The notes beneath the pieces were generated by a model. That model ran no database searches. It saw nothing but the letters and a program-made list of their open reading frames with translations, and was not told the DNA's origin. From assembly GCF_965276875.1 (NCBI RefSeq), contig NZ_OZ255701.1:4278001-4342000 (forward strand): a stretch of 64,000 nucleotides of DNA, read 5' to 3'. Positions 39,666 through 47,909 of the stretch are shown piece after piece (position 1 is the first letter of the stretch; each line of letters starts with the position of its first letter). Source of the stretch: Lichenicoccus sp965276875. Lineage in GTDB: Bacteria; Pseudomonadota; Alphaproteobacteria; Acetobacterales; Acetobacteraceae. A program made the translations under genes and the position numbers.

Positions 39666-40831
39666 TACCGACCGTCCCGGTGCCTGACTCGCAGGGGTTC
39701 CCAAGAGGCGCGAGGTCTGATTCTCTAATGCTGCCGCTGGTTCGCGGCGTTGGAGATGCAATATGGCGGTAGCGATTACCCGATTGGAGTATGACGCGGC
39801 TGGGCTACGCGATTTGGCGGTCAGGAGCCGGGATGCGGCGCAGAGCCGACGGCTTTTGGCCATCGCCATGGTGCTGGATGGCGGCAGTCGCGAGCATGCC
39901 GCCCGGCAAGCTGGCATGGATCGGCAAACGCTACGTGACTGGGTGCATCGCTTTAACGAGCTCGGCGTAGACGGCCTGATATCACGCTGTGCTCCGGGCC
40001 CGGCACCGAAGCTGACGGCGGCGCAGATGGAGGAGCTGCGAGCGCTGGTGCTCGCGGGTCCAGATCCCGAGCTCCACCATGTGGTGCGCTGGCGTTGTGC
40101 CGACTTGCGTGACGAAGTTGCGCGCCGCTTTGGGGTCGTCGTTCAGGAACGTGCCGTCGGCAAATGGTTACGCAAGCTTGGGCTAACCCGCCTGCAACCG
40201 CGTCCCTATCACCCGAAAAAGGACCCAGCAGCCGAGGAGGCTTTTAAAAAACTTCCGTTCCTTGTTGAAGCAAGCGCTGCTCGGCACGGCCATCGGTATG
40301 CCGGTTGAAATTTGGTGGCAAGACGAAGCTCGGGTCGGCCAGCAGGGCACGCACGCTTATGTCTGGGCACCAGTCGGTGCACGGCCTCTGATGGTGCGCG
40401 ATAACCGCCACGACTCGGCCTACATCTTCGGCGCAATCTGTCCACAGCGCGGTGCTGGGGCTGCGATGATCACACCCGCAGCGAACACAGAGATGATGAA
40501 CCTGCACTTGGCTGAAATCAGCACGCAGGTGGCACCTGGCGCTGTTGCAGTGCTCCTTTGCGACCGCGCGGGCTGGCACCAGCCGGGCGCTGACCTACAG
40601 GTTCCCGACAACATCAGGCTGCTTCATCTGCCGCCCTACAGCCCCGAGCTAAACCCAATGGAGAATGTCTGGGACTACCTGCGGCAAGCTCTGCGCCACC
40701 GTCTGGGGTAGCTATAACGACATTGTTGAGGCCTGTCGGAGCGCGTGGAATTGGTTGATCGACGATCCGACACGCATCCAGTCAATCGGGACACGGCATT
40801 GGGCAGAGGTCAATGTCTAGGACGGCTGGTA
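39666..40831. mobile_element. IS630-family element, about 1.17 kb
   Basis: Imperfect inverted ends: TACCGACCGTCC at the left (39666-39677) against GGACGGCTGGTA at the right (40820-40831), with TA at both borders as expected for Tc1/mariner-type IS630 elements. The exact border is ambiguous by two or three bases. It holds one transposase reading frame broken in two places. Confidence 0.75.
39763..40820 (+). pseudogene. IS630-family transposase split over three frames
   Basis: Part 1 (39763-40308) has the helix-turn-helix region EHAARQAGMDRQTLRDWVHR and a winged-helix-like part ending PYHPKKDPAAEEAFKK. Part 2 is the DDE domain in the +1 frame from about 40250: EIWWQDEARVGQQGTHAYVW, LLCDRAGWHQPGADL and LPPYSPELNPMENVWDYLRQ (D, D, E). 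The shift occurs at TTTTAAAAAAC (40242-40252) and may be programmed slippage, known in this family. A second shift near 40703 puts the last 38 residues (WGSYNDIVEACRSAWN) in the third frame, ending TAG at 40818-40820; this one looks like damage. Confidence 0.75.
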
Positions 40832-40970
40832 TTAGACCCAGACAAAGCTGTTCGCTTTGTCTGGGTCGGTGCACTAGGCCAATGATCGAGGCGGGCAGAT
40901 GCGCTTCGCATCTGCCCCTACAATCCTCCCGATTCGTAGCCTGTCAAGCCTATCCTAGCGCCTATGAGGC

Positions 40971-41022
40971 TCTGCCCCATCGATACGCTTCGTGGCTGGA
41001 TTCCGACAAAGGCTAGCGTGGA
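40971..41022. repeat. Palindromic repeat, copy 4, right fragment
   Basis: TCTGCCCC directly after the outer IS end, and AAAGGCTAGC at 41009-41018, match the parts that follow the left arm in the copy after lon. About 30 bases between them differ (ATCGATACGCTTCGTGG and onward), so this copy was already altered. Together with 37455-37472 it restores the pre-insertion site. Confidence 0.65.
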
Positions 41023-41300
41023 AGGACCGGACTGGTGGAGACCGGATCTAATATTTCTTTTTTATCAGGGTCGGTCCAAACTCGTGAGTGCTTCTCGTTT
41101 CTCCATCGATCCCGGCCGATTTCGAGAAAATCGATTTGGGAACGGATTTTGGGAAAGCGGTGTGGACCGCTGCGGCCCCAGAACCTTAAGGTGGGGGCTT
41201 CCCGCTGGCCGTTCGTTTATGGGAAGGCAGCGACCGTTGCATACGCCCGTCGCTCAGGCCCAGCGGATTTGATGATGCCTTCGAGGAGTTGCAGGACGAA
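41023..41300. other. Non-coding stretch between the mobile nest and the quinone reductase gene
   Basis: About 280 bases. The open frames here are short, and their translations (for example around 41035-41270) show no recognisable domain. The base composition is less GC-biased near 41050-41150 than in surrounding genes, which fits old intergenic or relic DNA. No terminator with a T tract was seen. Confidence 0.45.
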
Positions 41301-42095
41301 TTACCCTACCTGCCCCTGGTCCACGTGCAAGGCGAAGCCGGACACGCCAGAGTCGCCCAGCTCTGGCCGCAACTCCAAGCTGGGAACCTGGTAGTCGCCA
41401 CCGTTCTGCATTCGATAGGGTATGGGCGCAGCGGTTTCGATGGTCCGCATCCTCTCCTTCAACTGATCTGCCACCCGCCGAAAGCCGGCCTCATCCATCC
41501 GGTCCACGCGGTAGGCCACGAAGGACGGCAGGACGGTGTAGCCGGGGTAATAGAGGATGCCATGATTGATCGGGAACAGGATGTCCTCGATCGGGCCGTT
41601 CACGCCGCGCGGGGCGTAGTGCGTCGCCCAGCCGCCCACGGTCACGATCAGCATCGCCCGCTTGCCGGCCAGTGTGCCCTCGCCAAAGCGGTCGCCCCAA
41701 TGCGTGTCGCTCCGTTCGCCAACTCCGTAGGCGAAACCGAAGGCATACACGCGGTCCACCCATCCCTTGAGGATGGCCGGCATGGAGTACCACCACAGCG
41801 GAAACTGCAGGATCAGGGCATCGGCCCAGAGCAGCTTCTCCTGCTCGGCCTTCACGTCCTCCGTTAGTGCCCCGGCAGCGAAGGCCTGGCCTGATGCACC
41901 AGCCACCCGCAGCCGCTCGTCCGGTGCCACGCCCGGAAAGTCCGATCGATCGACGGCCGCCTTCCATCCATCGGCGTAAAGGTCACTGACCCGGACCTCA
42001 TGCCCCTGTGCCTGCAACTCGGCCACTGCAACGTCGCGCAGCGCGCCGTTCAAGGAGTGGCGTTCCGGGTGGGCGAAAACGAGAAAAACCTTCAT
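41301..42095 (-). CDS. NAD(P)H dehydrogenase (quinone), flavodoxin-fold
   Basis: A 264-residue flavodoxin_2-type oxidoreductase of the MdaB/NQO1 group, expected to reduce quinones by two electrons with FMN or FAD. It starts MKVFLVFAHPERHSLNGALR, the phosphate-binding loop, and continues with LILQFPLWWYSMPAILKGWV and TVGGWATHYAPRG. It begins 30 bases after the stop of the MDR oxidoreductase on the same strand, so the two are probably co-transcribed. Confidence 0.88.
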   Translation of the reverse strand: MKVFLVFAHPERHSLNGALRDVAVAELQAQGHEVRVSDLYADGWKAAVDRSDFPGVAPDERLRVAGASGQAFAAGALTEDVKAEQEKLLWADALILQFPLWWYSMPAILKGWVDRVYAFGFAYGVGERSDTHWGDRFGEGTLAGKRAMLIVTVGGWATHYAPRGVNGPIEDILFPINHGILYYPGYTVLPSFVAYRVDRMDEAGFRRVADQLKERMRTIETAAPIPYRMQNGGDYQVPSLELRPELGDSGVSGFALHVDQGQVG

Positions 42096-42124
42096 GGTGG
42101 CCTGTTGCTGCTGGTCGGGGTTTG

Positions 42125-43132
42125 TCAGAATTCGACGACGATCTTGCCGAAATGGCCGCCAGACTCCTGGAGCCGGAAAGCGTCCACGATCTCGGCCAGA
42201 GGAAAGGAGCGGTCGATCACCGGGTGGCCATGGACGGCGTCGATGCCGCGGATCAGGTCCAATTGATGACGGCGGCTGCCGACGATCAGGCCCTGGAGCC
42301 GTTGCTGCCGCGCCATGAGCATGGCCGTCGGCACGGCGCCCGCCCGGCCGGTCAGCACGCCGATCAGCGAGATGTGGCCGCCCACGCGCGCGGCCCTGAT
42401 CGATTGCGCCAGCGTGCCCGGGCCGCCCACCTCCACGACGTGATCGACGCCGGTGCCGCCGGTCAGGTCCCTCACCCGATCGCCCCAGTTCTCGTCCCGG
42501 CGGTAGTTGATGCCGTGCGCGGCGCCCATCGTGCGAAGCCGCTCCAGCTTCTCGTCGGAGGAGGAGGTCGCGATCACCGTGGCCCCAATGGCCCGCGCGA
42601 TCTGCAACGCGAAGATCGACACGCCGCCCGTGCCGAGCACCAGCACGCTGTCCCCAACCTTCAGGCCGCCGTTGACCACCAGGGCGCGCCAGGCGGTCAC
42701 ACCGGCCGTGGTCAGGGTCGCCGCGGCGGCGTGGCTCCAGCCGGCCGGCGCACGCGTGAAGGACGTGGCCGGCGCCACCACGACCTCCCGGGCAAAGCCG
42801 TCGATCCCGTCGCCCGGCGTGGTGGCGAAATCGGCAAGGGTGGCCTCACCGTCCAGCCAGGTCGGGAAGAAGGTCGATACGACGTGGTCGCCGGGCTTGA
42901 ACCCAGTGACCTCGGAACCGACCGCCTCCACCACCCCGGCGCCATCGGCCATGGGGATGCGCCCATCGGCGGCCGGCAACCGTCCCGTCACCACGCCCAG
43001 ATCGTGGAAGTTCAGGGAGGTGGCATGCACGCGCACGCGGATGGCATCCCGTCCGGGATCGCCGGGATCGGGGAGGTCCACCGACGTCAGGCCGTCGAGC
43101 CCTTGCTGCGGATGAGCCTGGATGGCCTTCAT
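42125..43132 (-). CDS. Zinc-independent MDR-family alcohol dehydrogenase / quinone oxidoreductase
   Basis: A 335-residue medium-chain dehydrogenase. The GroES-like part has VRVHATSLNFHDLGVVTGR and MADGAGVVEAVGSEVTGFKPGD. The NAD(P)-binding Rossmann motif is VLVLGTGGVSIFALQIARAIG. The Cys ligands of a structural zinc lobe are missing, as in the quinone-oxidoreductase branch. The frame extends to 43417, but MKAIQAHPQQGLDGL at 43132 is the family start, overlapping the stop of an MFS remnant (ATGA). Confidence 0.88.
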   Translation of the reverse strand: MKAIQAHPQQGLDGLTSVDLPDPGDPGRDAIRVRVHATSLNFHDLGVVTGRLPAADGRIPMADGAGVVEAVGSEVTGFKPGDHVVSTFFPTWLDGEATLADFATTPGDGIDGFAREVVVAPATSFTRAPAGWSHAAAATLTTAGVTAWRALVVNGGLKVGDSVLVLGTGGVSIFALQIARAIGATVIATSSSDEKLERLRTMGAAHGINYRRDENWGDRVRDLTGGTGVDHVVEVGGPGTLAQSIRAARVGGHISLIGVLTGRAGAVPTAMLMARQQRLQGLIVGSRRHQLDLIRGIDAVHGHPVIDRSFPLAEIVDAFRLQESGGHFGKIVVEF

Positions 43133-43325
43133 GCGAGTGCTCCTCGGCTGCGCGAGGGCAGCCATTGCAGGACGGTTGCCGTCGCCGACACGACCAGGAC
43201 GGCGCCGAGATAGGCCTGGGTCGTGCCCAGGAAGCCGGTGAGCGAAACGGATAAGCCGGCGGCGATGGGAGGAACGCTCAGGGACAGGTAGGTGACCAGG
43301 AAGATCGCCGCGAAGAGTTCCGCGG
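43129..43325 (-). pseudogene. C-terminal remnant of an MFS transporter
   Basis: About 65 residues (AELFAAIFLVTYLSLSVPPI, LTGFLGTTQAYLGAVLVVSA) read as two hydrophobic helices, like the last two helices of a major-facilitator transporter. No upstream part of such a transporter is present: the frame runs straight into out-of-frame DNA of the hydrolase pseudogene. Its stop overlaps the next gene start, as in an intact operon. A deletion that removed most of the transporter is the simplest explanation. Confidence 0.6.
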
Positions 43326-44160
43326 TCAGGCGGCGGTGTGGCGATCGAGCCCGCCGGCCCGGCCGGTTCCCCAAGCGACGGCGCGCTGCTGTTGCTCGCC
43401 GAGGCCATCGACGCCAAGCCGCATGACGTCGCCTTCCCGGATATAGGCCGGCGGCTTCATGTCCATGCCGACGCCAGCCGGGGTTCCGGAACAGATGACG
43501 TCGCCGGGCAGGAGCGTCATGAACTCGCTGAGGTAGCTGACGAGCTTGGCGACGCCGAAAATCATGCTGCCCGTGTTGCCGTCCTGGCGATGCTTGCCAT
43601 TGACCGTCAGCCAGAGCCTTAGTTTCTGGGAGGTCGGGCACCTCGCCCTTGGTCCCCTGGCCGCCGCGCTCCATCTGATAGGCGCGCTCGGAAACGTCGT
43701 TGACGACGGTGTAGCCGGCGACGTGATCGAGGGCGTTGGCTTCGCCGACATAGGAGGCGCGCTTCCCGATCACGACACCGAGTTCGACCTCCCAGTCGAC
43801 CTTTTCCGCGCCGCGCGGGATCAGCACGTCGTCGTCGGGACCGCCGAGCGAACTCAAGGCTTTCATGAACACGATGGGCTCGGCGGGCACGGGTAACCCC
43901 GATTCGGCGGCATGGTCTCTGTAATTCAGGCCGATGCCCACGAGCTTGCCGATCCCCGCGACGGGCGGACCAAACCGGGGGCGCGGCGACACCAGCGCCA
44001 GGTCCTCCGGCGTCAGCCTCGCCAGTTCGCCGAGCCGCGTGTCGCTCAGCGTCGCGGGCGTGATGTCGTCGACCACGACGGACAGGTCGCGCACGTCGCC
44101 GTTGCCGTCGAGAAGCCCGGGCCGTTCTTCGCCCCCGACGCCGAATCTGACCAATTTCAT
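43326..44160 (-). pseudogene. Fumarylacetoacetate hydrolase family protein, deleted and frameshifted
   Basis: The N-terminal two thirds begin MKLVRFGVGGEERPGLLDG at 44160 after GGGAGGATTGCAC and include VGIGLNYRDHAAESG and the metal-site region VDWEVELGVVIGKRA. After QMERGGQGTKG the text jumps to EVPDLP; about 17 residues usually found there (an FGPIGPW-type segment) are gone. Near 43620 the frame changes, and the C-terminal part (LRLWLTVNGKHRQDGNT, GVAKLVSYLSEFMTLLPGD, CSGTPAGVGM, GDVMRLGVDGLGEQ) continues in another frame. It is likely inactive. Related enzymes hydrolyse or hydrate acylpyruvate-type products of aromatic catabolism. Confidence 0.85.
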
Positions 44161-44248
44161 GTGCAATCCTCCCAATCGGAAATTTGATGGGTGACCGCAG
44201 GCCGCCACCGGGATTGGTGGGGCGCCCGCCCCGAAGAGCTCGGCTCGT

Positions 44249-46423
44249 CTACATGGCGGCGGCGATGCGTTCGGGCGTCAACGGCAGTTCGCGCACCCGC
44301 ACGCCCAGCGCATCGAACAGCGCGTTGCCGATCGCCGCGGCGGTGGGACCGGCGGCGCATTCGCCGACGCCGTTCGAGGGTCGATCAGCAGCGTCGAGCA
44401 GCACCACCTCGATCGCGGGCACCTCGGAGAAGGACAGGATCGGATAGCTCTCCCAATCGCGAGTCAGGACCTGGTTCTCGTCCCACTTGACTTCCTCGAT
44501 CAGCGTCCAGCTGACCGCCTGGACGATTCCGCCCTCGATCTGGTTCAGCAGGCCGTCGGGATTGACCACCAGCCCCGCATCGACGGCGGCCCAGACCCGC
44601 TCGACGTGCACGCGCTCGTCGACCCGGACCTCCGCCACCACTGCGCAATAGGCCGCGCTATTCTTGTAGCGGGAGAAGCCGAGGCCGCGTCCGCGCACCT
44701 CGCCGTCTTCGGGAGCCGTCGGCGCGGCGTTGGCAACCGCCGTCACCCGCTCCAGCGTCGCGCGCGCTCGCTCGTCTGTGAGGTGGCGCAGCCGAAATGC
44801 TAGTGGGTCGGCATCGGACGCCGCGGCGAGCTCGTCCATAAAGCACTCGATCGCGAACACGTTGCCGAACGCGCCGAGCGCGCGCAGCGCGGAGCTGCGC
44901 AGCGGCCCGCGCTGGATGAAATGGTGGATCACCGACTGGTTGGGGAAGAGATAGGGGGGCACCGCGTTCCGATCGCCGCCGCCGCCCAGCGCCAGCGACG
45001 GGTTCTCCACCGCCGGCCGCACAAACGGCTCGGCAAGATGCCACGCGGCCGATAAGCCGACACCTTCGCCCCAGCCCGGCCGCGAAAGATGCGGTGGGCT
45101 GTAAACTTGATATTTCCAGTCGACGATCGCGCCGTCGGCAGCGAGCTCTGCCGAGAGGTCCATCGTCATGGCGGGACCGAAGGGAGCGCTGACCAGCTCG
45201 TCCTCGCGCGACCAGACCACCCTGACCGGCCGGCCGAGCGCGCGTGACAATAAGGCGGCATCGAGCGCTACGTCGTCGGCGCCGTTGTGGCCATAGCAGC
45301 CGGCGCCGTCCTGATGAATGACGCGGACGATCTCCTCCGGCACCCCCAGAGCCATCGCCAGCTGCGACCGGAGCCCGTAATTTCCTTGCGTCTGCGACCA
45401 GACGGTTAGCCCCTGTACGATCCCGTCGGACTCTCGCCATTCCGCCACCGCGCAGGCCGGGCCGATCGACGCGTGGGCTAAATAAGGCTTGCTGTAGGTC
45501 GCATGGAACGACTGTGTGTCGTTCGGCTTAGACGCGGATCGCTCGGCGAGCTCCGTCGAGTCGCGCACATGACTATGCAGCCAGTCGACCATGCCGGACG
45601 GGTCTGGCAGGTCGGCGGGCGTCGTCCAGCGGACCGCCGTTTGCGCGACCGCGATCGCGCGCAAGGCGTCCTCCTCGCGCGGTGCAACGACACCGACGAA
45701 TCGCCCGTTGACGACGATCTGCACCGCCGGCACGCGCGACCGCAGCTTCTCCTCGTCGACGCCCGCCAATTGGGCATTGCTAGACGGCGGCCGTACGATG
45801 CGTCCGTGCCACATATCCGGCAGGTCGAGGTCATGGATATAGGCCGCGCCGCTTAGCTTGCGCGGCAGGTCGCGCCGCGGGACGCTTCGCCCAACCACGC
45901 GGTACGCCGCGGAAGGTTTGGGCGCGACATTCCCGGTGATCTCCTGATGTAGATCGACCTCCTCGAGAAGACGCCAATAGTCGATCGATCCGCCCGTAGC
46001 CGACACGAACGAGCCGTCGCGCACCGTCAGCGTGGCGGGATCAACTCCGAGGCGCCTAGCCGCCGCTGCAGCGAACGTCTCGCGCACCTCGGCGCAGGCG
46101 ATGCGGACCGCCAGGCCGCCGCGTTCGATCGAGATACTTGCCGACGTCCACCACTCGTTCGGGCATAATCCGGTGTCGCCCGACACAAGGTCGAGCACGT
46201 CGAGCAGCACCCCCAGTTCCTCGGCGGCGATCTGCGCAACCGCCGTGCCGATCCCCTGACCCAGTTCCACCTTGCCGTTACGGACCTGGACCCGGCCGCC
46301 GGGTTCGAACCGAACCCAGTCCGCCATCTTGCCATCGGGCTTGACGCCGACCCAGCTCGTCATCGTCCGATCGAGATCGGGTCGCGGCGCCAGCCCGGTC
46401 CGGCTTGTAACTCCTCCACTCAC
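44249..46423 (-). CDS. Molybdopterin-binding large subunit of a xanthine-dehydrogenase-family hydroxylase (IorB/NicB-like)
   Basis: A 724-residue large subunit that binds the molybdenum-cytosine-dinucleotide cofactor. It contains VRNGKVELGQGIGTAVAQIA, the domain start RDLPRKLSGAAYIHDLDLPD, HQDGAGCYGHNGADD and the catalytic-Glu region NGVGECAAGPTAAAIGNALF. IorB- and NicB-like enzymes hydroxylate N-heteroaromatics or aldehydes; the substrate here is unknown. The GTG start at 46423 is preceded by AAGGAG at the expected distance. Its partner 2Fe-2S subunit lies upstream but is separated by an IS110 element, so expression may depend on a promoter inside the element. Confidence 0.9.
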   Translation of the reverse strand: MSGGVTSRTGLAPRPDLDRTMTSWVGVKPDGKMADWVRFEPGGRVQVRNGKVELGQGIGTAVAQIAAEELGVLLDVLDLVSGDTGLCPNEWWTSASISIERGGLAVRIACAEVRETFAAAAARRLGVDPATLTVRDGSFVSATGGSIDYWRLLEEVDLHQEITGNVAPKPSAAYRVVGRSVPRRDLPRKLSGAAYIHDLDLPDMWHGRIVRPPSSNAQLAGVDEEKLRSRVPAVQIVVNGRFVGVVAPREEDALRAIAVAQTAVRWTTPADLPDPSGMVDWLHSHVRDSTELAERSASKPNDTQSFHATYSKPYLAHASIGPACAVAEWRESDGIVQGLTVWSQTQGNYGLRSQLAMALGVPEEIVRVIHQDGAGCYGHNGADDVALDAALLSRALGRPVRVVWSREDELVSAPFGPAMTMDLSAELAADGAIVDWKYQVYSPPHLSRPGWGEGVGLSAAWHLAEPFVRPAVENPSLALGGGGDRNAVPPYLFPNQSVIHHFIQRGPLRSSALRALGAFGNVFAIECFMDELAAASDADPLAFRLRHLTDERARATLERVTAVANAAPTAPEDGEVRGRGLGFSRYKNSAAYCAVVAEVRVDERVHVERVWAAVDAGLVVNPDGLLNQIEGGIVQAVSWTLIEEVKWDENQVLTRDWESYPILSFSEVPAIEVVLLDAADRPSNGVGECAAGPTAAAIGNALFDALGVRVRELPLTPERIAAAM

Positions 46424-46439
46424 CGCTGTGCTCCTTGGC

Positions 46440-47905
46440 TAAGGTTGCACATTGGTTGCTGGGAGAGGGTCGCCGTGGTGTGTTTGAGGGTTCGTCCTCG
46501 GGCATGAGATTGGCGCCCTCGACCGGTGCTTAGGGCTCGAACGGTATCCTGAGGCCAAGCCTTGCCCGCTTGCGTCCTCGGTTGGACAAGCGTGAGCATG
46601 GGTGCCGGCTCCGGTTCAACGCATGCGTTAAACCCCTGCCGCTGACCAACAACGGAGGGATCATGTTCGCAGGCATCGATATTGCGTCCGAGCGCCACAT
46701 GCTCGCACGCCTGGACGACCAGGGCGCGCCGATCGGCAAGCCCATGCCAATCACCGAGGACCGCGCCGGCTACGACGCGCTGCTCAAGGCATTGGGCGAG
46801 CCGCCAGTGCTCGTCGTTATGGAGGCGACCGGGCACTACTGGAAGAACCTGTTCGCCGTGCTCGCTGCCGCCGGGCACGAGGTGGCGCTGCTCAATCCGT
46901 TTGTCGCCCGGCGTTTCCAAGACAGCCGCCTCGAACGAACCAAGACCGATGCCATCGACGCGCAAGGCCTCGCCCGCCTCGCCTTCGAGAAGCGCCCTGA
47001 ACCCAGCCATCTGCACGACGAGGTCGCCGAGGCGCTGCGCGAGCTGGTTCGTCATCGCGACCGGCTGCGGCAGGGTTTTGACGATCGTGTCCGCCAGCTG
47101 CACAGACTGGTTGACCTCGGCTTCCCCGAGTTCACCCGCTACGTCCGCAGCCTCGACAGCATGCTCGCTACCTGCCTGCTCGCCGCATATCCGACCGCTC
47201 ACGCCTTTGCCCGCGCCACCCCACGCCGCTTGGCCAAGCTGCGCTACGACGGGCGCCATTTCGTCGGCGCCGAACTGGCCGAGCAGCTCGTCGAGGCCGC
47301 GAAGACCTCGATCGGCCAGCACCACGGACCCGCCTACAAGCTGCAGGCCGTGCACATCTGCCAAGACCTCGACCTGTGGCGTAAACGTCTGGCCGATATC
47401 GAGCGCGACATCGAGGACCTGCTCGACACCCACCAGATCGGCAAGCTGCTGACCACCATCGAAGGTATCGGGCCACAATCCGCAGCCCGCATCATCGCCG
47501 CTGTCGGCGACCCAGCCCATTTCAAGAGCGCCAACGCCTTTGCGGCCTACGTCGGCGTCGTGCCGGGTCTGAGGCAGTCCGGCAAGCAATCCGACCGTAT
47601 TCGAGCGCCCCTCGCACCCATGGGCCATGCCCGGCTGCGTAAGGCACTCTGGATGCCGGTGCTCGGCGCCGTGCGACGCAATGCCTGGTTGCGCGCCTTC
47701 TACGAGCGCCTCAGAGCCGCCGGAAAACCCGCAAAACTCGCCCTCATCGCCGCCATGCGAAAGCTGCTGCACGCCGTCTACAGCGTCGCCAAGCATCGCA
47801 AGCCGTTCGAGATCAGAACGGAGCAGGCGCGGGCGGCGTAGTCCCAACATAACGCAGCCGACCGCGCCTGCGGCCCGCACAAAAACCGCTTGCTCAACGT
47901 GACGG
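46440..47905 (+). mobile_element. IS110-family element inserted between the two hydroxylase subunit genes
   Basis: The span between the large-subunit ribosome-binding site and the 2Fe-2S subunit stop holds one intact IS110 transposase with about 220 non-coding bases on its left and about 65 on its right. No terminal inverted repeats are obvious, as usual for this family, so the ends are approximate. The long non-coding side before the gene is where IS110-group elements encode their bridge RNA. A hairpin CGCTTG...CAAGCG lies at 46567-46592. Confidence 0.7.
46663..47841 (+). CDS. IS110-family transposase (DEDD recombinase)
   Basis: A 392-residue intact transposase. The RuvC-like domain has D in MFAGIDIASERHMLARLDD, E in LVVMEATGHYWKNLF and the D pair in RLERTKTDAIDAQGLARLA. 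A coiled-coil linker follows. The C-terminal transposase_20 domain has TTIEGIGPQSAARIIAAVG and YVGVVPGLRQSGKQS with the Ser expected to be the second catalytic residue. The start at 46663 follows GGAGGGATC. The frame is open upstream from 46570, but that part overlaps the presumed RNA region. Confidence 0.92.
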   Translation: MFAGIDIASERHMLARLDDQGAPIGKPMPITEDRAGYDALLKALGEPPVLVVMEATGHYWKNLFAVLAAAGHEVALLNPFVARRFQDSRLERTKTDAIDAQGLARLAFEKRPEPSHLHDEVAEALRELVRHRDRLRQGFDDRVRQLHRLVDLGFPEFTRYVRSLDSMLATCLLAAYPTAHAFARATPRRLAKLRYDGRHFVGAELAEQLVEAAKTSIGQHHGPAYKLQAVHICQDLDLWRKRLADIERDIEDLLDTHQIGKLLTTIEGIGPQSAARIIAAVGDPAHFKSANAFAAYVGVVPGLRQSGKQSDRIRAPLAPMGHARLRKALWMPVLGAVRRNAWLRAFYERLRAAGKPAKLALIAAMRKLLHAVYSVAKHRKPFEIRTEQARAA

Positions 47906-47909
47906 TATC

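Larger units (their letters stand above)
38719..40877. mobile_element. Small MITE-like element with two perfect hairpins, interrupted by two IS elements
   Basis: CTAGTGCAGCGACCCA at 38719-38734 is matched in inverted form at 40862-40877 with one mismatch. CTAG at both ends may be a 4-base target duplication. Just inside each end is a perfect 14-bp hairpin with a 5-base loop: GACCCAAACAGACC (38729-38742) with its complement at 38748-38761, and GACCCAGACAAAGC (40835-40848) with its complement at 40854-40867. Without the IS5 and IS630 insertions the element is only about 120 bases and has no gene. Confidence 0.55.
37473..40970. mobile_element. IS4-like element (outermost layer of the nest)
   Basis: Inverted terminal repeats are CCTCATAGGCGCTAGGATA at 37474-37492 and its reverse complement at 40951-40969; one further base matches outside them, and inside the left copy has one extra A. 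Without the inner insertions the element would be about 1.3 kb, normal for IS4 relatives. It carries the degenerate transposase gene at 37485-38735. It lies inside a palindromic repeat whose halves flank it; a clear target duplication was not found. Confidence 0.75.

Noticed and set aside
40893..40917. The hairpin GGGCAGATGCG with its exact complement near the right end of the IS4-like element, as a separate element
   Set aside because: It lies between the MITE-like end and the outer IS end and is most simply a subterminal part of the outer IS; no second copy was noticed.
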